Source of the DNA: Thermoanaerobaculia bacterium
Lineage (GTDB): Bacteria; Acidobacteriota; Thermoanaerobaculia; Multivoradales; JAHEKO01
Reading direction: 5' to 3'
DNA length: 8,452 bases
Assembly: GCA_029287645.1 (NCBI GenBank)
Contig: JARFQS010000448.1
Coordinates: 1-8,452, forward strand
The position numbers were made by a program, and so were the translations under genes. This document shows, piece after piece, positions 1 to 6,854 of the stretch. How positions within the stretch are numbered: the first letter of the stretch is position 1; every line of letters starts with the position of its first letter. The notes beneath the pieces were generated by a model. That model had not been told where the DNA came from, ran no database searches, and saw only the letters and a program-made list of their open reading frames with translations.

Positions 1-40
1 GACCCCAAGACCCCAAGACCCCAAGACCTCAAGACCCCAG
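1..40. repeat. Tandem octamer repeat, five copies, at the window edge
   Basis: Five head-to-tail copies of an 8-base unit occupy positions 1-8, 9-16, 17-24, 25-32 and 33-40. The first three read GACCCCAA, the fourth GACCTCAA and the fifth GACCCCAG. The array touches the left edge, so its true length is unknown. It ends two bases beyond the stop codon of rmuC and so lies in the 3' flank of that gene. The unit is not a multiple of three, which argues against a conserved in-frame peptide repeat. It has no dyad symmetry and no spacers. A simple-sequence tract that can change copy number is the likeliest reading, with no known function. Confidence 0.85.
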
Positions 41-42
41 TT

Positions 43-1413
43 CTATTCGCTGATTCGGCGAGGCTCCTCGTCGATAGGCTCTGGCGCGGACAGATCCCGC
101 TTGCTCTGCTCCGAGACCTTGAGCTCCGAGAGCTTTCGTCCCATGGGCATCAGGCGTCGATCGAAGGACCCGACCGCCCGGTTGTAGGCATCCAGCGCCG
201 ATTTGAGCCCCTTGCGGACACCTTCCAACTCCGTTCCCAGCTTCGCGGCCCTGTCATAGAGCTCGCGGGCGGCTGCAGCGATGGCATCAGCGTTCTCGGC
301 CATGGAGCGCTGTTGCCAATAGATGGCCACAGTGCGCAAGAGGGCCACGAGGGTAGTGGGTGTGGCGATGAGCACTTTCGATCGTAGGGCTTCTACCTGA
401 AGGTCAGGGTCCTTCGAAAAGGCCGCGCTCAAGAAGGGGTCGCCCGGCAGAAAGAGGACCACCAGATCGAGGTCGGACCCGATGCTCGCCGCATAGTTGC
501 GATCGGCCAGAGCCTTGATGTGGCCCTTGAGCGCCTTGACGTGGCGATCGAGAGCGGCCTCTCGCGCCTTCTCCTCGGTCGCCTCGGTGGCGTCGAGGTA
601 GTCGGTCAGAGGCGCCTTGGCGTCGACCGCGATCTTCCGGCCACCGGGTAGGTTGACCATCATGTCCGGGCGCTTGCCGTCGCCCACCGTCGTCTGCTCC
701 TCGAAGTCGCAGTGGTCGGTCATGCCGGCCAGCTCGGCTACATTGCGCAGCGCGATCTCTCCCCAGCGCCCTCGCACCTGCGAGCTGCGAAGTGCGGTGG
801 CCAGCGAGGTGGTCTTGTCCTGCAGGGTCTGGGTGGCCTGCGCCAGTTGCTGGACCTGCTGATCGATCCGGGAGTAGGCGTCGATCCGCGCCTTCTCGAT
901 CAAGAGAGTCTTCTCGTCGAGTTTGCCCAGAGTCTCTCGGAGTGGGCTCAACAGCGTTTCGATCGCCTTCTTGCGCTCCTCGAGCTCGGCACGGCCGCGC
1001 TCCTCGCTGCTCTTGAAGCGCTCCTGCGCCAGGTTCAAGAACTGTTTGCTGCTGCCAGCCAGTGCCTCGGCCGCCAGAGACTTGAAGCGGTCTTCGAGCT
1101 CCTGCTTGGACTGCTCGCTGAACGTCTTGAGCTCGGCGATGAGCTGTTCCGCCTTGACCTCGCGCTCCTGAGCGACCGCCACCTGGCTGCCGAGCTCGGC
1201 CAGACTGGAGCGCGCTTCCTCGAGCTGGGCCTCGAGCTCTTCGCGCCGACTCTCCTCGAGCTGTGCTTCGGCTCGAGCTGCAGACAGCTGGCCTGTGGTC
1301 TCGAGAAGGTCCTTCTGGCCCTTTCCGGCCCTCAGCAGGAAGGCGATAGCCGCGCCGATTACCGTGCCTACGAGGAAACTGAGCAGCAGAGGCAGAAGGG
1401 ATTCGAAAGTCAT
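43..1413 (-). CDS. rmuC: DNA recombination protein RmuC homologue
   Basis: This encodes a 456-residue protein with the usual RmuC layout. Residues about 5-27 form one hydrophobic N-terminal membrane segment. Residues about 34-205 are rich in Glu, Lys, Ala and Gln and look like a long coiled coil. The conserved RmuC domain runs from about 208 to 430, with SSQVRGRWGE at 210-219, RPD at 248-250 and VDAKAPL at 263-269. RPD and DAK resemble the acidic and lysine positions of a PD-(D/E)XK nuclease-like core, which is the proposed fold of the family. RmuC limits inversions at short inverted repeats in E. coli; its biochemical activity is poorly defined. The ATG at 1411-1413 is the only reasonable start, because an in-frame TAA lies 51 codons' worth of bases or less upstream with no other start between. 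No clear Shine-Dalgarno sequence precedes it. The gene is divergent from the lipoprotein gene. Confidence 0.93.
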   Translation of the reverse strand: MTFESLLPLLLSFLVGTVIGAAIAFLLRAGKGQKDLLETTGQLSAARAEAQLEESRREELEAQLEEARSSLAELGSQVAVAQEREVKAEQLIAELKTFSEQSKQELEDRFKSLAAEALAGSSKQFLNLAQERFKSSEERGRAELEERKKAIETLLSPLRETLGKLDEKTLLIEKARIDAYSRIDQQVQQLAQATQTLQDKTTSLATALRSSQVRGRWGEIALRNVAELAGMTDHCDFEEQTTVGDGKRPDMMVNLPGGRKIAVDAKAPLTDYLDATEATEEKAREAALDRHVKALKGHIKALADRNYAASIGSDLDLVVLFLPGDPFLSAAFSKDPDLQVEALRSKVLIATPTTLVALLRTVAIYWQQRSMAENADAIAAAARELYDRAAKLGTELEGVRKGLKSALDAYNRAVGSFDRRLMPMGRKLSELKVSEQSKRDLSAPEPIDEEPRRISE

Positions 1414-1529
1414 TCTTCGCGTGCAGTTCGATAGGTTGAGGAGTGCTGTCCGACGGTTGCCATCTTACACTCTGGCGTGAGCTGGATCGGGCTCCTGTCT
1501 CAGGTGGGCTCGACATGGATGGATGGGGC

Positions 1530-1535
1530 TAGAAT
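1530..1535 (+). promoter_or_regulatory. Candidate -10 element for the lipoprotein-lyase unit
   Basis: TAGAAT matches the sigma-70 -10 consensus at five of six bases and lies 32 bases before the GTG start of the lipoprotein gene. The nearest -35-like hexamer is TCGACA at 1510-1515, but the spacer would be only 14 bases, which is short. The rest of the 154-bp divergent gap (1414-1567) shows no clear terminator or operator. On the minus strand toward rmuC a TAAGAT sits at 1467-1462, but without a matching -35. Confidence 0.35.
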
Positions 1536-1567
1536 GGGATCTCCAGTATCGATGTTAGTGTTTCTCT

Positions 1568-2839
1568 GTGCGTTTCCTTCTCAATGCCAGCCGCCTGGGG
1601 AGAACACTCCTGGGTGCATCACTTCTGGTGTTCGGGGCCGGCTGCGCCAGTTTCAACCCGACGCCGATGGAGGAGGTGGGCTTCCTGGAACGCGCCGAGA
1701 GCAAGACGGAGGGCGATCTGACCGTGAGCGCCGTAGTGTTGTCCCAGGAAGAGGCGAGAGCGGCCTTCGATTCGAAGCTCTACAAGAAGAAGATCCAACC
1801 GGTCTGGCTGCAGATCGAGAACCGGAGCCAGAAGCAGTTCTGGTTTCTGCCGCGTGATCTGGACGCAGACTACTTCTCCGCCTTCGAAGTCGCATGGAAG
1901 AGCCATCGGATGTGGGCGAAATCGACCAATCAGAGGATCGATCAGTTCTTCGACGCTCAGCAGATGTTCTTCTCCGTACCTCCCGAGAGTGTCTCGTCGG
2001 GGTTCGTGTTCACAAACCGGAACCGGGGTGCCAAGTGGGTGTCGGTGACAGTGATGGGTGAGGATGCGGTGGAGAACTTCGGCTTTCTGCTGGAGATCCC
2101 CGGATTCAAGGCCGATTTCCATCAGGTCGATCCCGAGAGACTCCCCCAGGCCGAAGAGCTCGTCGATCTCGATGAGGAGGGGCTGCGGCGCTGGGTTGGA
2201 GAGCAACAATGCTGTGTGACGAACGCCCAGGGGACCGCAAACGGGGATCCGCTCAACATCGTCGTGGTCGGCACCGATTTGACGATTTGGCCGGCCTTCA
2301 TTCGAGCAGGTTGGACCCCGACGGCCTCGATGCGGGGTAGCTCGATCCTCAAGACCGGAGCAGCGGGAATCTTCGGCACCGGCTACCGCTACGCTCCGAT
2401 CAGCCCTCTCTATCTGTTCGGTCGACCCCAGGACATCGCCCTGCAGAAGGCCCGGGACAATGTCCATGAGCGCAACCATCTACGACTCTGGCTGGCACCG
2501 GTAACGTTCCGAGGCAAGCCGGTGATGATCGGGCAGATCAGTCGGGATATCGGAACTCGGCTGACCACCAAGAGCTCGACCCTCACCACCCACAAGATCG
2601 ACCCCGATGTCGACGAGACCCGGGCCTATCTGACCCAGGACCTGCTGTACTCCCAGGCCCTGCAGGCTTGGGGGCACGTGGATGGCGGATCACCGGCGAC
2701 GTTCGAGGCTCCTTCTCGGAATCTGACAGGTGATCCCTACTTCACAGACGGCATGATCGCGGTCTATTTCCTGACCGATGTCCCCACTTCGGCATTGGAA
2801 GTCGAGTACCTCGACTGGGAGGTTCCACCGCCGAGGTGA
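1568..2839 (+). CDS. Predicted lipoprotein with an LssY-C-like domain
   Basis: This encodes a 423-residue protein. Residues 1-25 look like a lipoprotein signal peptide: Arg at 2, 9 and 12, a hydrophobic stretch at about 13-24, and the junction VFGAGC with Cys26 as lipid-bearing residue. The -3 residue is Gly, not the usual Leu or Val, so the lipobox is imperfect. Ala27-Ser28 would suit outer-membrane sorting in a Gram-negative. Residues about 48-185 form an unnamed mostly beta-looking region with a PVWLQIENRS motif at 78-87. Residues about 228-375 resemble the LssY C-terminal domain: NIVVVGTD (230-237), AGWTPT (247-252), SPLYLFGRPQD (279-289), HLRLW (304-308) and THKIDPDVDE (341-350). LssY is named from the Legionella lss type I secretion locus; the domain's activity is unknown. 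The GTG start is the first possible one because an in-frame TAG lies at 1556-1558. No Shine-Dalgarno is visible. The domain call is from memory of the family, not a search. Confidence 0.8.
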   Translation: MRFLLNASRLGRTLLGASLLVFGAGCASFNPTPMEEVGFLERAESKTEGDLTVSAVVLSQEEARAAFDSKLYKKKIQPVWLQIENRSQKQFWFLPRDLDADYFSAFEVAWKSHRMWAKSTNQRIDQFFDAQQMFFSVPPESVSSGFVFTNRNRGAKWVSVTVMGEDAVENFGFLLEIPGFKADFHQVDPERLPQAEELVDLDEEGLRRWVGEQQCCVTNAQGTANGDPLNIVVVGTDLTIWPAFIRAGWTPTASMRGSSILKTGAAGIFGTGYRYAPISPLYLFGRPQDIALQKARDNVHERNHLRLWLAPVTFRGKPVMIGQISRDIGTRLTTKSSTLTTHKIDPDVDETRAYLTQDLLYSQALQAWGHVDGGSPATFEAPSRNLTGDPYFTDGMIAVYFLTDVPTSALEVEYLDWEVPPPR

Positions 2840-2874
2840 GCGGCGTCGCTATTTGTCGAGCGCCCGCAGCAACC

Positions 2875-2880
2875 AGGAGG
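2875..2880 (+). promoter_or_regulatory. Strong ribosome binding site of the ammonia-lyase gene
   Basis: AGGAGG is a full match to the anti-16S consensus and ends four bases before the ATG at 2885. This fixes the lyase start. The spacing is slightly short, but GAGG and its neighbours still place the start within the usual range. The contrast with the upstream lipoprotein gene, which has no visible site, suggests the lyase is the better translated of the two. Confidence 0.85.
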
Positions 2881-2884
2881 AATC

Positions 2885-4411
2885 ATGGCGATCTCCCTGA
2901 CCGGCAAATCACTCACCATCGAAGACATCGAAGCCGTAGCTCGTCGGGGCGAATCGGTCGAGCTGCACCCGGATGCGCGGCAGCGAATCCTCGTGTGCCG
3001 AGAGTTCATCGAGCAGCGCATCGAGGCGCGCGAGATCATGTACGGTGTCAATACGGGCATCGGAGAGTTCAGTGAAGTGGTACTGGACGACGATCAGGTT
3101 CGCGAGTTCCAGCGCTACTTGATCTACAACCATGCGGCGGGCATCGGGGATCCGGCCCCGACCGACCACGTGCGCGCCGCTATGCTGCTGCGCGCCAACA
3201 TCCAGGCCAACGGTTACTCGGCGTGTCGGATGGAGATCACCGAGACGCTGATGGCCATGCTGAATCGAGGCGTGACGCCGGTGGTCTGCGAGAAAGGCTC
3301 GGTAGGAGCGTGTGGCGATCTCGCTCCCATGAGTCAGATCGCCCTGCTGATGATGGGTGAAGGCGAGGCCTTCTACCAGGGAGAGCGCCTACCCGGGGCC
3401 GAAGCCCTGGAGCGAGCCGAAATCCCGATACCGGGTCTCAAAGCGCGCGACGGTCTCTCGACGATCAACGGCGACAATCTGCTCACCGCCATCGGGGCGC
3501 TCGTGCTCTTCGATACCGAGCGCTGGATCAATCAGGCCGAGATCGCGGCCGCCATGTCACTCGAGGCCCTCCGCGCGAACATGAAGCCCTATGACGCACG
3601 ACTGCACGAGATGCGGGGCTTCGAGGGCGCCGTGACCACGGCTTCCAACCTCCGTCGGGTCATGGAAGGGTCCGACCTGCTTACGGGAAAGGAGAAGGTC
3701 AAGGTTCAGGATGCCTACAGCATGCGCTCGACCCCGCAGGTGATCGGTGCGGCCCGGGATCAGATGCGGTGGACGCGTCGACAGATCGAGATCGAGATCA
3801 ACGGTATCGGAGACAATCCGCTCTTCCTACCCGAGGACCAGGTGGTGCTCACCGGCGCCAACTTCCAGGGGACCCCGGTCAGCCTGCCGATCGACACGCT
3901 GGGTGCGGCCATCACCATGGTCAGCGTGCTCTCCGAGCGCCGCCTGAACCGTTTGACCAACCCTGCCTTGAGCGCCGGCCTGCCACCTTTCCTGACCAAG
4001 GGGGCGGGCATGTTCTCGGGCATGATGCTCAGCCAGTACACCGCCGACATGCAGATCGTCGAGCAGAAGATGCTGTCGGCTCCCGCCTATATCCAGTCGA
4101 TTCCAGCTGCCGCGGATCAAGAGGACTTCGTTTCGATGGGCATGAACTCGGCACTGAAGACGAGGCAGATCCTCGACGTGGCCTGTGGAGTCCTGGGCAT
4201 CGAGTTGATGGCTGCGGCGCAGGCTCTCGACCTGCGCGAGTTCACTCCAGGCCATGGAACCCGTGCCGCCCACACGGCCATCCGACGTCATGTCGACTAT
4301 CTGGATGAGGACCGTCCGCTCTACAGCGACCACAACGCGATGATGAAGGCGGTGCAGGATCTCGACGTGCTCGAAGCCGTCGAGAACGAGGTGGGAGCGC
4401 TCGCGACCTAG
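2885..4411 (+). CDS. Aromatic amino acid ammonia-lyase (HAL/PAL/TAL family) with Cys in the MIO tripeptide
   Basis: This encodes a 508-residue protein, the usual length for bacterial histidine ammonia-lyase. The family removes ammonia from histidine, phenylalanine or tyrosine, or shifts the amino group as aminomutases, using the MIO prosthetic group made by cyclising an Ala-Ser-Gly tripeptide. Here the tripeptide is Ala142-Cys143-Gly144 inside GSVGACGDLAP; the codon at 143 is TGT. Other active-site positions line up with Pseudomonas putida HAL: Tyr53 (MYGVNTG), His83 (NHAAGIG), Asn195 (TINGDN), Gln275, Tyr278 and Arg281 (YSMRSTPQV), Phe327 (NFQGTPV) and Glu413 (IPAAADQED). His83 is found in HALs and TALs, where PALs carry a hydrophobic residue, while FQGTP also occurs in PALs. 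Substrate is therefore open: His, Tyr or an aminomutase reaction. A 45-bp gap follows the lipoprotein gene, so co-transcription is likely. No hutU, hutI or hutC is nearby, so the symbol hutH is withheld. Confidence 0.88.
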   Translation: MAISLTGKSLTIEDIEAVARRGESVELHPDARQRILVCREFIEQRIEAREIMYGVNTGIGEFSEVVLDDDQVREFQRYLIYNHAAGIGDPAPTDHVRAAMLLRANIQANGYSACRMEITETLMAMLNRGVTPVVCEKGSVGACGDLAPMSQIALLMMGEGEAFYQGERLPGAEALERAEIPIPGLKARDGLSTINGDNLLTAIGALVLFDTERWINQAEIAAAMSLEALRANMKPYDARLHEMRGFEGAVTTASNLRRVMEGSDLLTGKEKVKVQDAYSMRSTPQVIGAARDQMRWTRRQIEIEINGIGDNPLFLPEDQVVLTGANFQGTPVSLPIDTLGAAITMVSVLSERRLNRLTNPALSAGLPPFLTKGAGMFSGMMLSQYTADMQIVEQKMLSAPAYIQSIPAAADQEDFVSMGMNSALKTRQILDVACGVLGIELMAAAQALDLREFTPGHGTRAAHTAIRRHVDYLDEDRPLYSDHNAMMKAVQDLDVLEAVENEVGALAT

Positions 4412-4435
4412 ACCTGGCTCTCTGGGTGGGAAAAA

Positions 4436-4511
4436 TGGTGGAGCAGAGGGGACTCGAACCCCCGACCCCCACGTTGCGAACGTGGTGCTCTCCCGGCTGA
4501 GCTACTGCCCC
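4436..4511 (-). tRNA. tRNA-Ala, anticodon CGC
   Basis: The minus strand folds into a complete cloverleaf of 73 bases plus an encoded CCA at 4438-4436. The acceptor stem is GGGGCAG with CTGCTCC, the D stem GCTC with GAGC, the anticodon stem CCACG with CGTGG around the loop TTCGCAA, then a five-base variable loop and a T arm with loop TTCGAGT. The anticodon is CGC, reading the alanine codon GCG. The acceptor stem has a G3:U70 wobble pair, the classic identity element for alanyl-tRNA synthetase, which independently supports alanine. A run of five T follows CCA directly. The gene lies 24 bp from the convergent lyase gene and 52 bp downstream of ppk1. Confidence 0.97.
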
Positions 4512-4530
4512 ACGCCAAAGTCGGCAGCGA

Positions 4531-4559
4531 ATTGTACCTCTGGCCGAGAGGCGCCACAA
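4531..4559 (-). promoter_or_regulatory. Probable sigma-70 promoter of tRNA-Ala
   Basis: Read on the minus strand, TTGTGG (4559-4554) and TACAAT (4536-4531) are separated by exactly 17 bases. The -10 matches consensus at five of six bases and the -35 keeps the important TTG. Transcription would start near 4524, about a dozen bases before the mature tRNA 5' end at 4511. The -35 begins only four bases beyond the ppk1 stop. The spacer is almost filled by the inverted repeat described separately. Expression from ppk1 readthrough is also possible. Confidence 0.6.
4537..4551. repeat. Short inverted repeat between ppk1 and tRNA-Ala
   Basis: CCTCT and AGAGG form a perfect 5-bp stem around a five-base loop. 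A second weaker stem, CGCC and GGCG with a TTGT loop on the minus strand, lies at 4563-4552, directly after the ppk1 stop. Neither is followed by a T-run on the minus strand, so they are not canonical intrinsic terminators, but they could weaken readthrough from ppk1 or protect its 3' end. Confidence 0.45.
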
Positions 4560-4563
4560 GGCG

Positions 4564-6741
4564 TCAGAGGTCGTCGACCGGAACCGGGACTTCCGTCGGC
4601 TCGCTTTCCAGGGCCTCGGCCAGGTCCCCGGGTCGCCGATGCTCGCCGGCCATTCGGATGAATGTCTCTTGGGCCGCGAGTCGGTCTTCGCCCTCGATGG
4701 GTGAGCGCCTCTCGTAGGTGCCGTCCGGCTGCGCGTCCCAGGCCGAGTAGTTGTCCTTCTCGTAGACACCCAGGATGCCATCGAGGTGCGCCTGGATCCT
4801 GGGATCGAGCACCTGCATGATGGTCTCGACCCGGTTGGTGAGATTGCGGTGCATCCAGTCGGCGGAGCCGATGAAGTGCTCGGCTTCGCCGCCGTTGGCG
4901 AATCGATAGATACGGCTGTGCTCGAGGAAGCGGCCGATGACGCCGAAGACCCGGATGTTCTCGGATAGGCCAGGCACACCGGGCCGCAAGCAGCACAGGC
5001 CTCGCACATTCAGGCTGATGGGAACTCCCGCCTGACTGGCCTTGTACAACTCGCTGATCACCGGCGGATCCTGGAGTTGGTTCATCTTGGCGCGAATTCC
5101 CGACACGCGGCCGTTCCTGGCATGCTCGGCTTCTCGCTGGATCAACTCGAGGAAACGTTGCCGCATGGTCACCGGGGCCACCAGGAGCTCCTCGTAGGCC
5201 GCTGGATAGGTCGCGCCCGTGAGCTGGTTGAAGACCCCGGCCACGTCCTCGCAGATCTCTCGATGGCAGGTCAGGATGCCCAGATCCTCGTAGATCCTGG
5301 CGGTACCCGTGTGGTAGTTCCCGGTGCCGACGTGAGCGTAGCGCCGCACCTGCCCTTCCTCCTCGCGTACCACCAGGGCGAGCTTGACGTGGGTCTTCAG
5401 CTTCTCGACTCCGTAGGCGACATGCACGCCTTCGTTCTCCAGAAACGTTCCCCATGCGATGTTCGGCGCCTCGTCGAAGCGAGCCGTGATCTCCACCAGA
5501 ACCGCCACCTGCTTGCCCAAGCGAGCGGCCCGCGCCAACGCCTGAACGATCGGCGAATCCTTGTTCGTGCGGTAGATGGTGAGCTTGATCGCCAGGACAC
5601 TCGGATCCACCGCCGCCGACTCGATGAATCTGAGAACCGAAGTGTCGAAGCTGTCGTAGGGGTGGTGAACGAGGATGTCCCCGCGGGTGATCTCATCGAA
5701 GATGGCCGCAGGGTCTCCGGGAGGAAGATGTCGCAGGCGTGGATGGATGACCGGAGTATGCGGCTCGAGCTTGAGATCGGGCCGATCGATCGACCCCAGT
5801 TCCAGCAGGTCCTTCAAGCCGAGCAGGGTTTCGGTCCGGTACAGGTCCTCGGGCTCGATTCCGAGCTGCTTGGAGACCCACTTGACCATCTTCTTCGGCA
5901 TCTCGGCTGAGACCTGGAGTCGGACCACACCGGCGAACCGACGTGCCTTGAGCTCGGCCGAGACCTGCCGCACGATACTGCCCGGAATCTGCAAGTCGTC
6001 CTCGGAAAAGTCGGCGGAGGTCAGCGGATCCCCTTCAGCACCGCGAGTCACCCGGAACAGATGGACCTCGGTGGGAGCGCCCGAAGCGAACATCAGGTCC
6101 AGATTGGCGGCGATCACCTGCTCGAGCGGCACGAAACCGGCTCCATCCTCCAGCGGCACCCAGCGCGGTCGATTGTCGGGCAGCTTGATGCGGACGAAGC
6201 GCTCCTGGCCGGTGCGGTCGGTCCTCTGCACGGCCAGGTTCAGCGAGTCATTGCTGATGAAGGGAAAGGGATGCTCGGCATCGACAGCCAGAGGCGTCAG
6301 AATCGGTTGTACAGAGTTGCGGAAATACTCGCGCAGGGCCTTCTGCTGCGCTGGCTCGAGATCGGCGTGGCGTCGAATGGGCAGACCCTCTGCCGCAAAG
6401 GCCGGTAGCAGATTCTCTTCCAGGGTCGCGGTCAGAATCTCCACCTGGTCTCGGATCTCGATGCGGCAGGCTTCGAGTTGCTCGCTGGCAGTTCGGCCAT
6501 CGAGCGACAGCTTGGAGGATCCCTTCTTGATCCTGCGCTTGAGACCGCCGATCCGTTTCATGAAGAACTCGTCGTGCAGCATGCCCATGATGCCGGCGAA
6601 CTTCGCGCGTTCGAGCAGTGGCAGATCGGCGTCGTCGATCTGTGCCAGGACCCGACGAGCGAAGGCCAGCCAGCTCAGCTCTCGGTCGAAGAAACCCTCC
6701 GGGCTGTCGACAGCGATCGTCTTCTTTGCTTTTTCGGGCAC
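4564..6741 (-). CDS. ppk1: Polyphosphate kinase 1
   Basis: This encodes 725 residues, normal for bacterial Ppk1. The enzyme makes polyphosphate from the gamma-phosphate of ATP, reversibly, through a phosphohistidine. The N-terminal domain begins with FFDRELSWLAFARRVL (17-32). The middle domain includes LTPLAVDAEHPFPF (148-161) and NDSLNLAV (164-171). The PLD-like catalytic domains carry VHHPYDSFD (358-366), LTIYRTNKDSPIV (387-399), LKTHVKLALV (448-457), in which His451 corresponds to the phosphorylated His435 of E. coli, and HVGTGNYHTGTARIYED (470-486). A second conserved His is His608 in RFLEHSRIY (604-612), followed by SADWMHRNLTNRVE (626-639). No catalytic residue appears missing. The start is GTG, with a G-rich GGGGGA about seven bases upstream as a modest ribosome site. 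It lies 196 bp after the beta-CASP gene. No exopolyphosphatase gene is present in the window. Confidence 0.97.
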   Translation of the reverse strand: MPEKAKKTIAVDSPEGFFDRELSWLAFARRVLAQIDDADLPLLERAKFAGIMGMLHDEFFMKRIGGLKRRIKKGSSKLSLDGRTASEQLEACRIEIRDQVEILTATLEENLLPAFAAEGLPIRRHADLEPAQQKALREYFRNSVQPILTPLAVDAEHPFPFISNDSLNLAVQRTDRTGQERFVRIKLPDNRPRWVPLEDGAGFVPLEQVIAANLDLMFASGAPTEVHLFRVTRGAEGDPLTSADFSEDDLQIPGSIVRQVSAELKARRFAGVVRLQVSAEMPKKMVKWVSKQLGIEPEDLYRTETLLGLKDLLELGSIDRPDLKLEPHTPVIHPRLRHLPPGDPAAIFDEITRGDILVHHPYDSFDTSVLRFIESAAVDPSVLAIKLTIYRTNKDSPIVQALARAARLGKQVAVLVEITARFDEAPNIAWGTFLENEGVHVAYGVEKLKTHVKLALVVREEEGQVRRYAHVGTGNYHTGTARIYEDLGILTCHREICEDVAGVFNQLTGATYPAAYEELLVAPVTMRQRFLELIQREAEHARNGRVSGIRAKMNQLQDPPVISELYKASQAGVPISLNVRGLCCLRPGVPGLSENIRVFGVIGRFLEHSRIYRFANGGEAEHFIGSADWMHRNLTNRVETIMQVLDPRIQAHLDGILGVYEKDNYSAWDAQPDGTYERRSPIEGEDRLAAQETFIRMAGEHRRPGDLAEALESEPTEVPVPVDDL

Positions 6742-6773
6742 GACTCGGTCCCCCGCTCCAGAAAATCACCGCT

Positions 6774-6813
6774 CCAGGTTTCGAATGAAGCCTGGTGGTC
6801 CCCAAAATGGGAC
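6774..6813. repeat. Two adjacent inverted repeats in the ppk1 leader
   Basis: The first repeat, 6774-6795, has arms CCAGG and CCTGG with inner TTC and GAA pairs around a GAAT centre. The second, 6798-6813, has arms GTCCC and GGGAC around CAAAAT. They are two bases apart and end 33 bases before the ppk1 start codon. Neither is followed by a T-run, so an intrinsic terminator for the beta-CASP gene is not well supported. They may fold in the ppk1 leader RNA. Confidence 0.5.
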
Positions 6814-6821
6814 ACAACAAA

Positions 6822-6827
6822 ATCTTA
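6822..6827 (-). promoter_or_regulatory. Candidate -10 element for ppk1
   Basis: On the minus strand TAAGAT, four of six against TATAAT, lies about 80 bases before the ppk1 GTG. No good -35 hexamer sits 16-18 bases upstream, which would fit an activator-dependent promoter or a false match. The PHO-box-like repeat ends 27 bases upstream, farther than the usual PhoB position, so the pairing is uncertain. Confidence 0.2.
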
Positions 6828-6854
6828 GCGCCTGCGCCCAGCTCGGGATGTGAA

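Noticed and set aside
1..40. CRISPR array or rho-independent terminator at the left edge
   Set aside because: The units are 8 bases with no spacers, and they have no dyad symmetry or T-run.
712..1434. A 240-codon plus-strand open frame opposite rmuC, and a 370-codon minus-strand frame over 404-1516
   Set aside because: Both are shadows of the rmuC codons in GC-rich DNA. Their products are low-complexity (Leu-rich or Arg/Gly-rich), with no recognisable domain, whereas the rmuC frame has clear family motifs.
2885..4411. Naming the lyase hutH
   Set aside because: Residues fit HAL but also TAL or aminomutases, the MIO serine is replaced, and no hut gene is adjacent.
5077..5910. A 277-codon plus-strand open frame opposite ppk1, and 242- to 317-codon frames in the same area on the minus strand
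   Set aside because: They overlap the strongly conserved catalytic part of ppk1 and have no family motifs or convincing ribosome sites.
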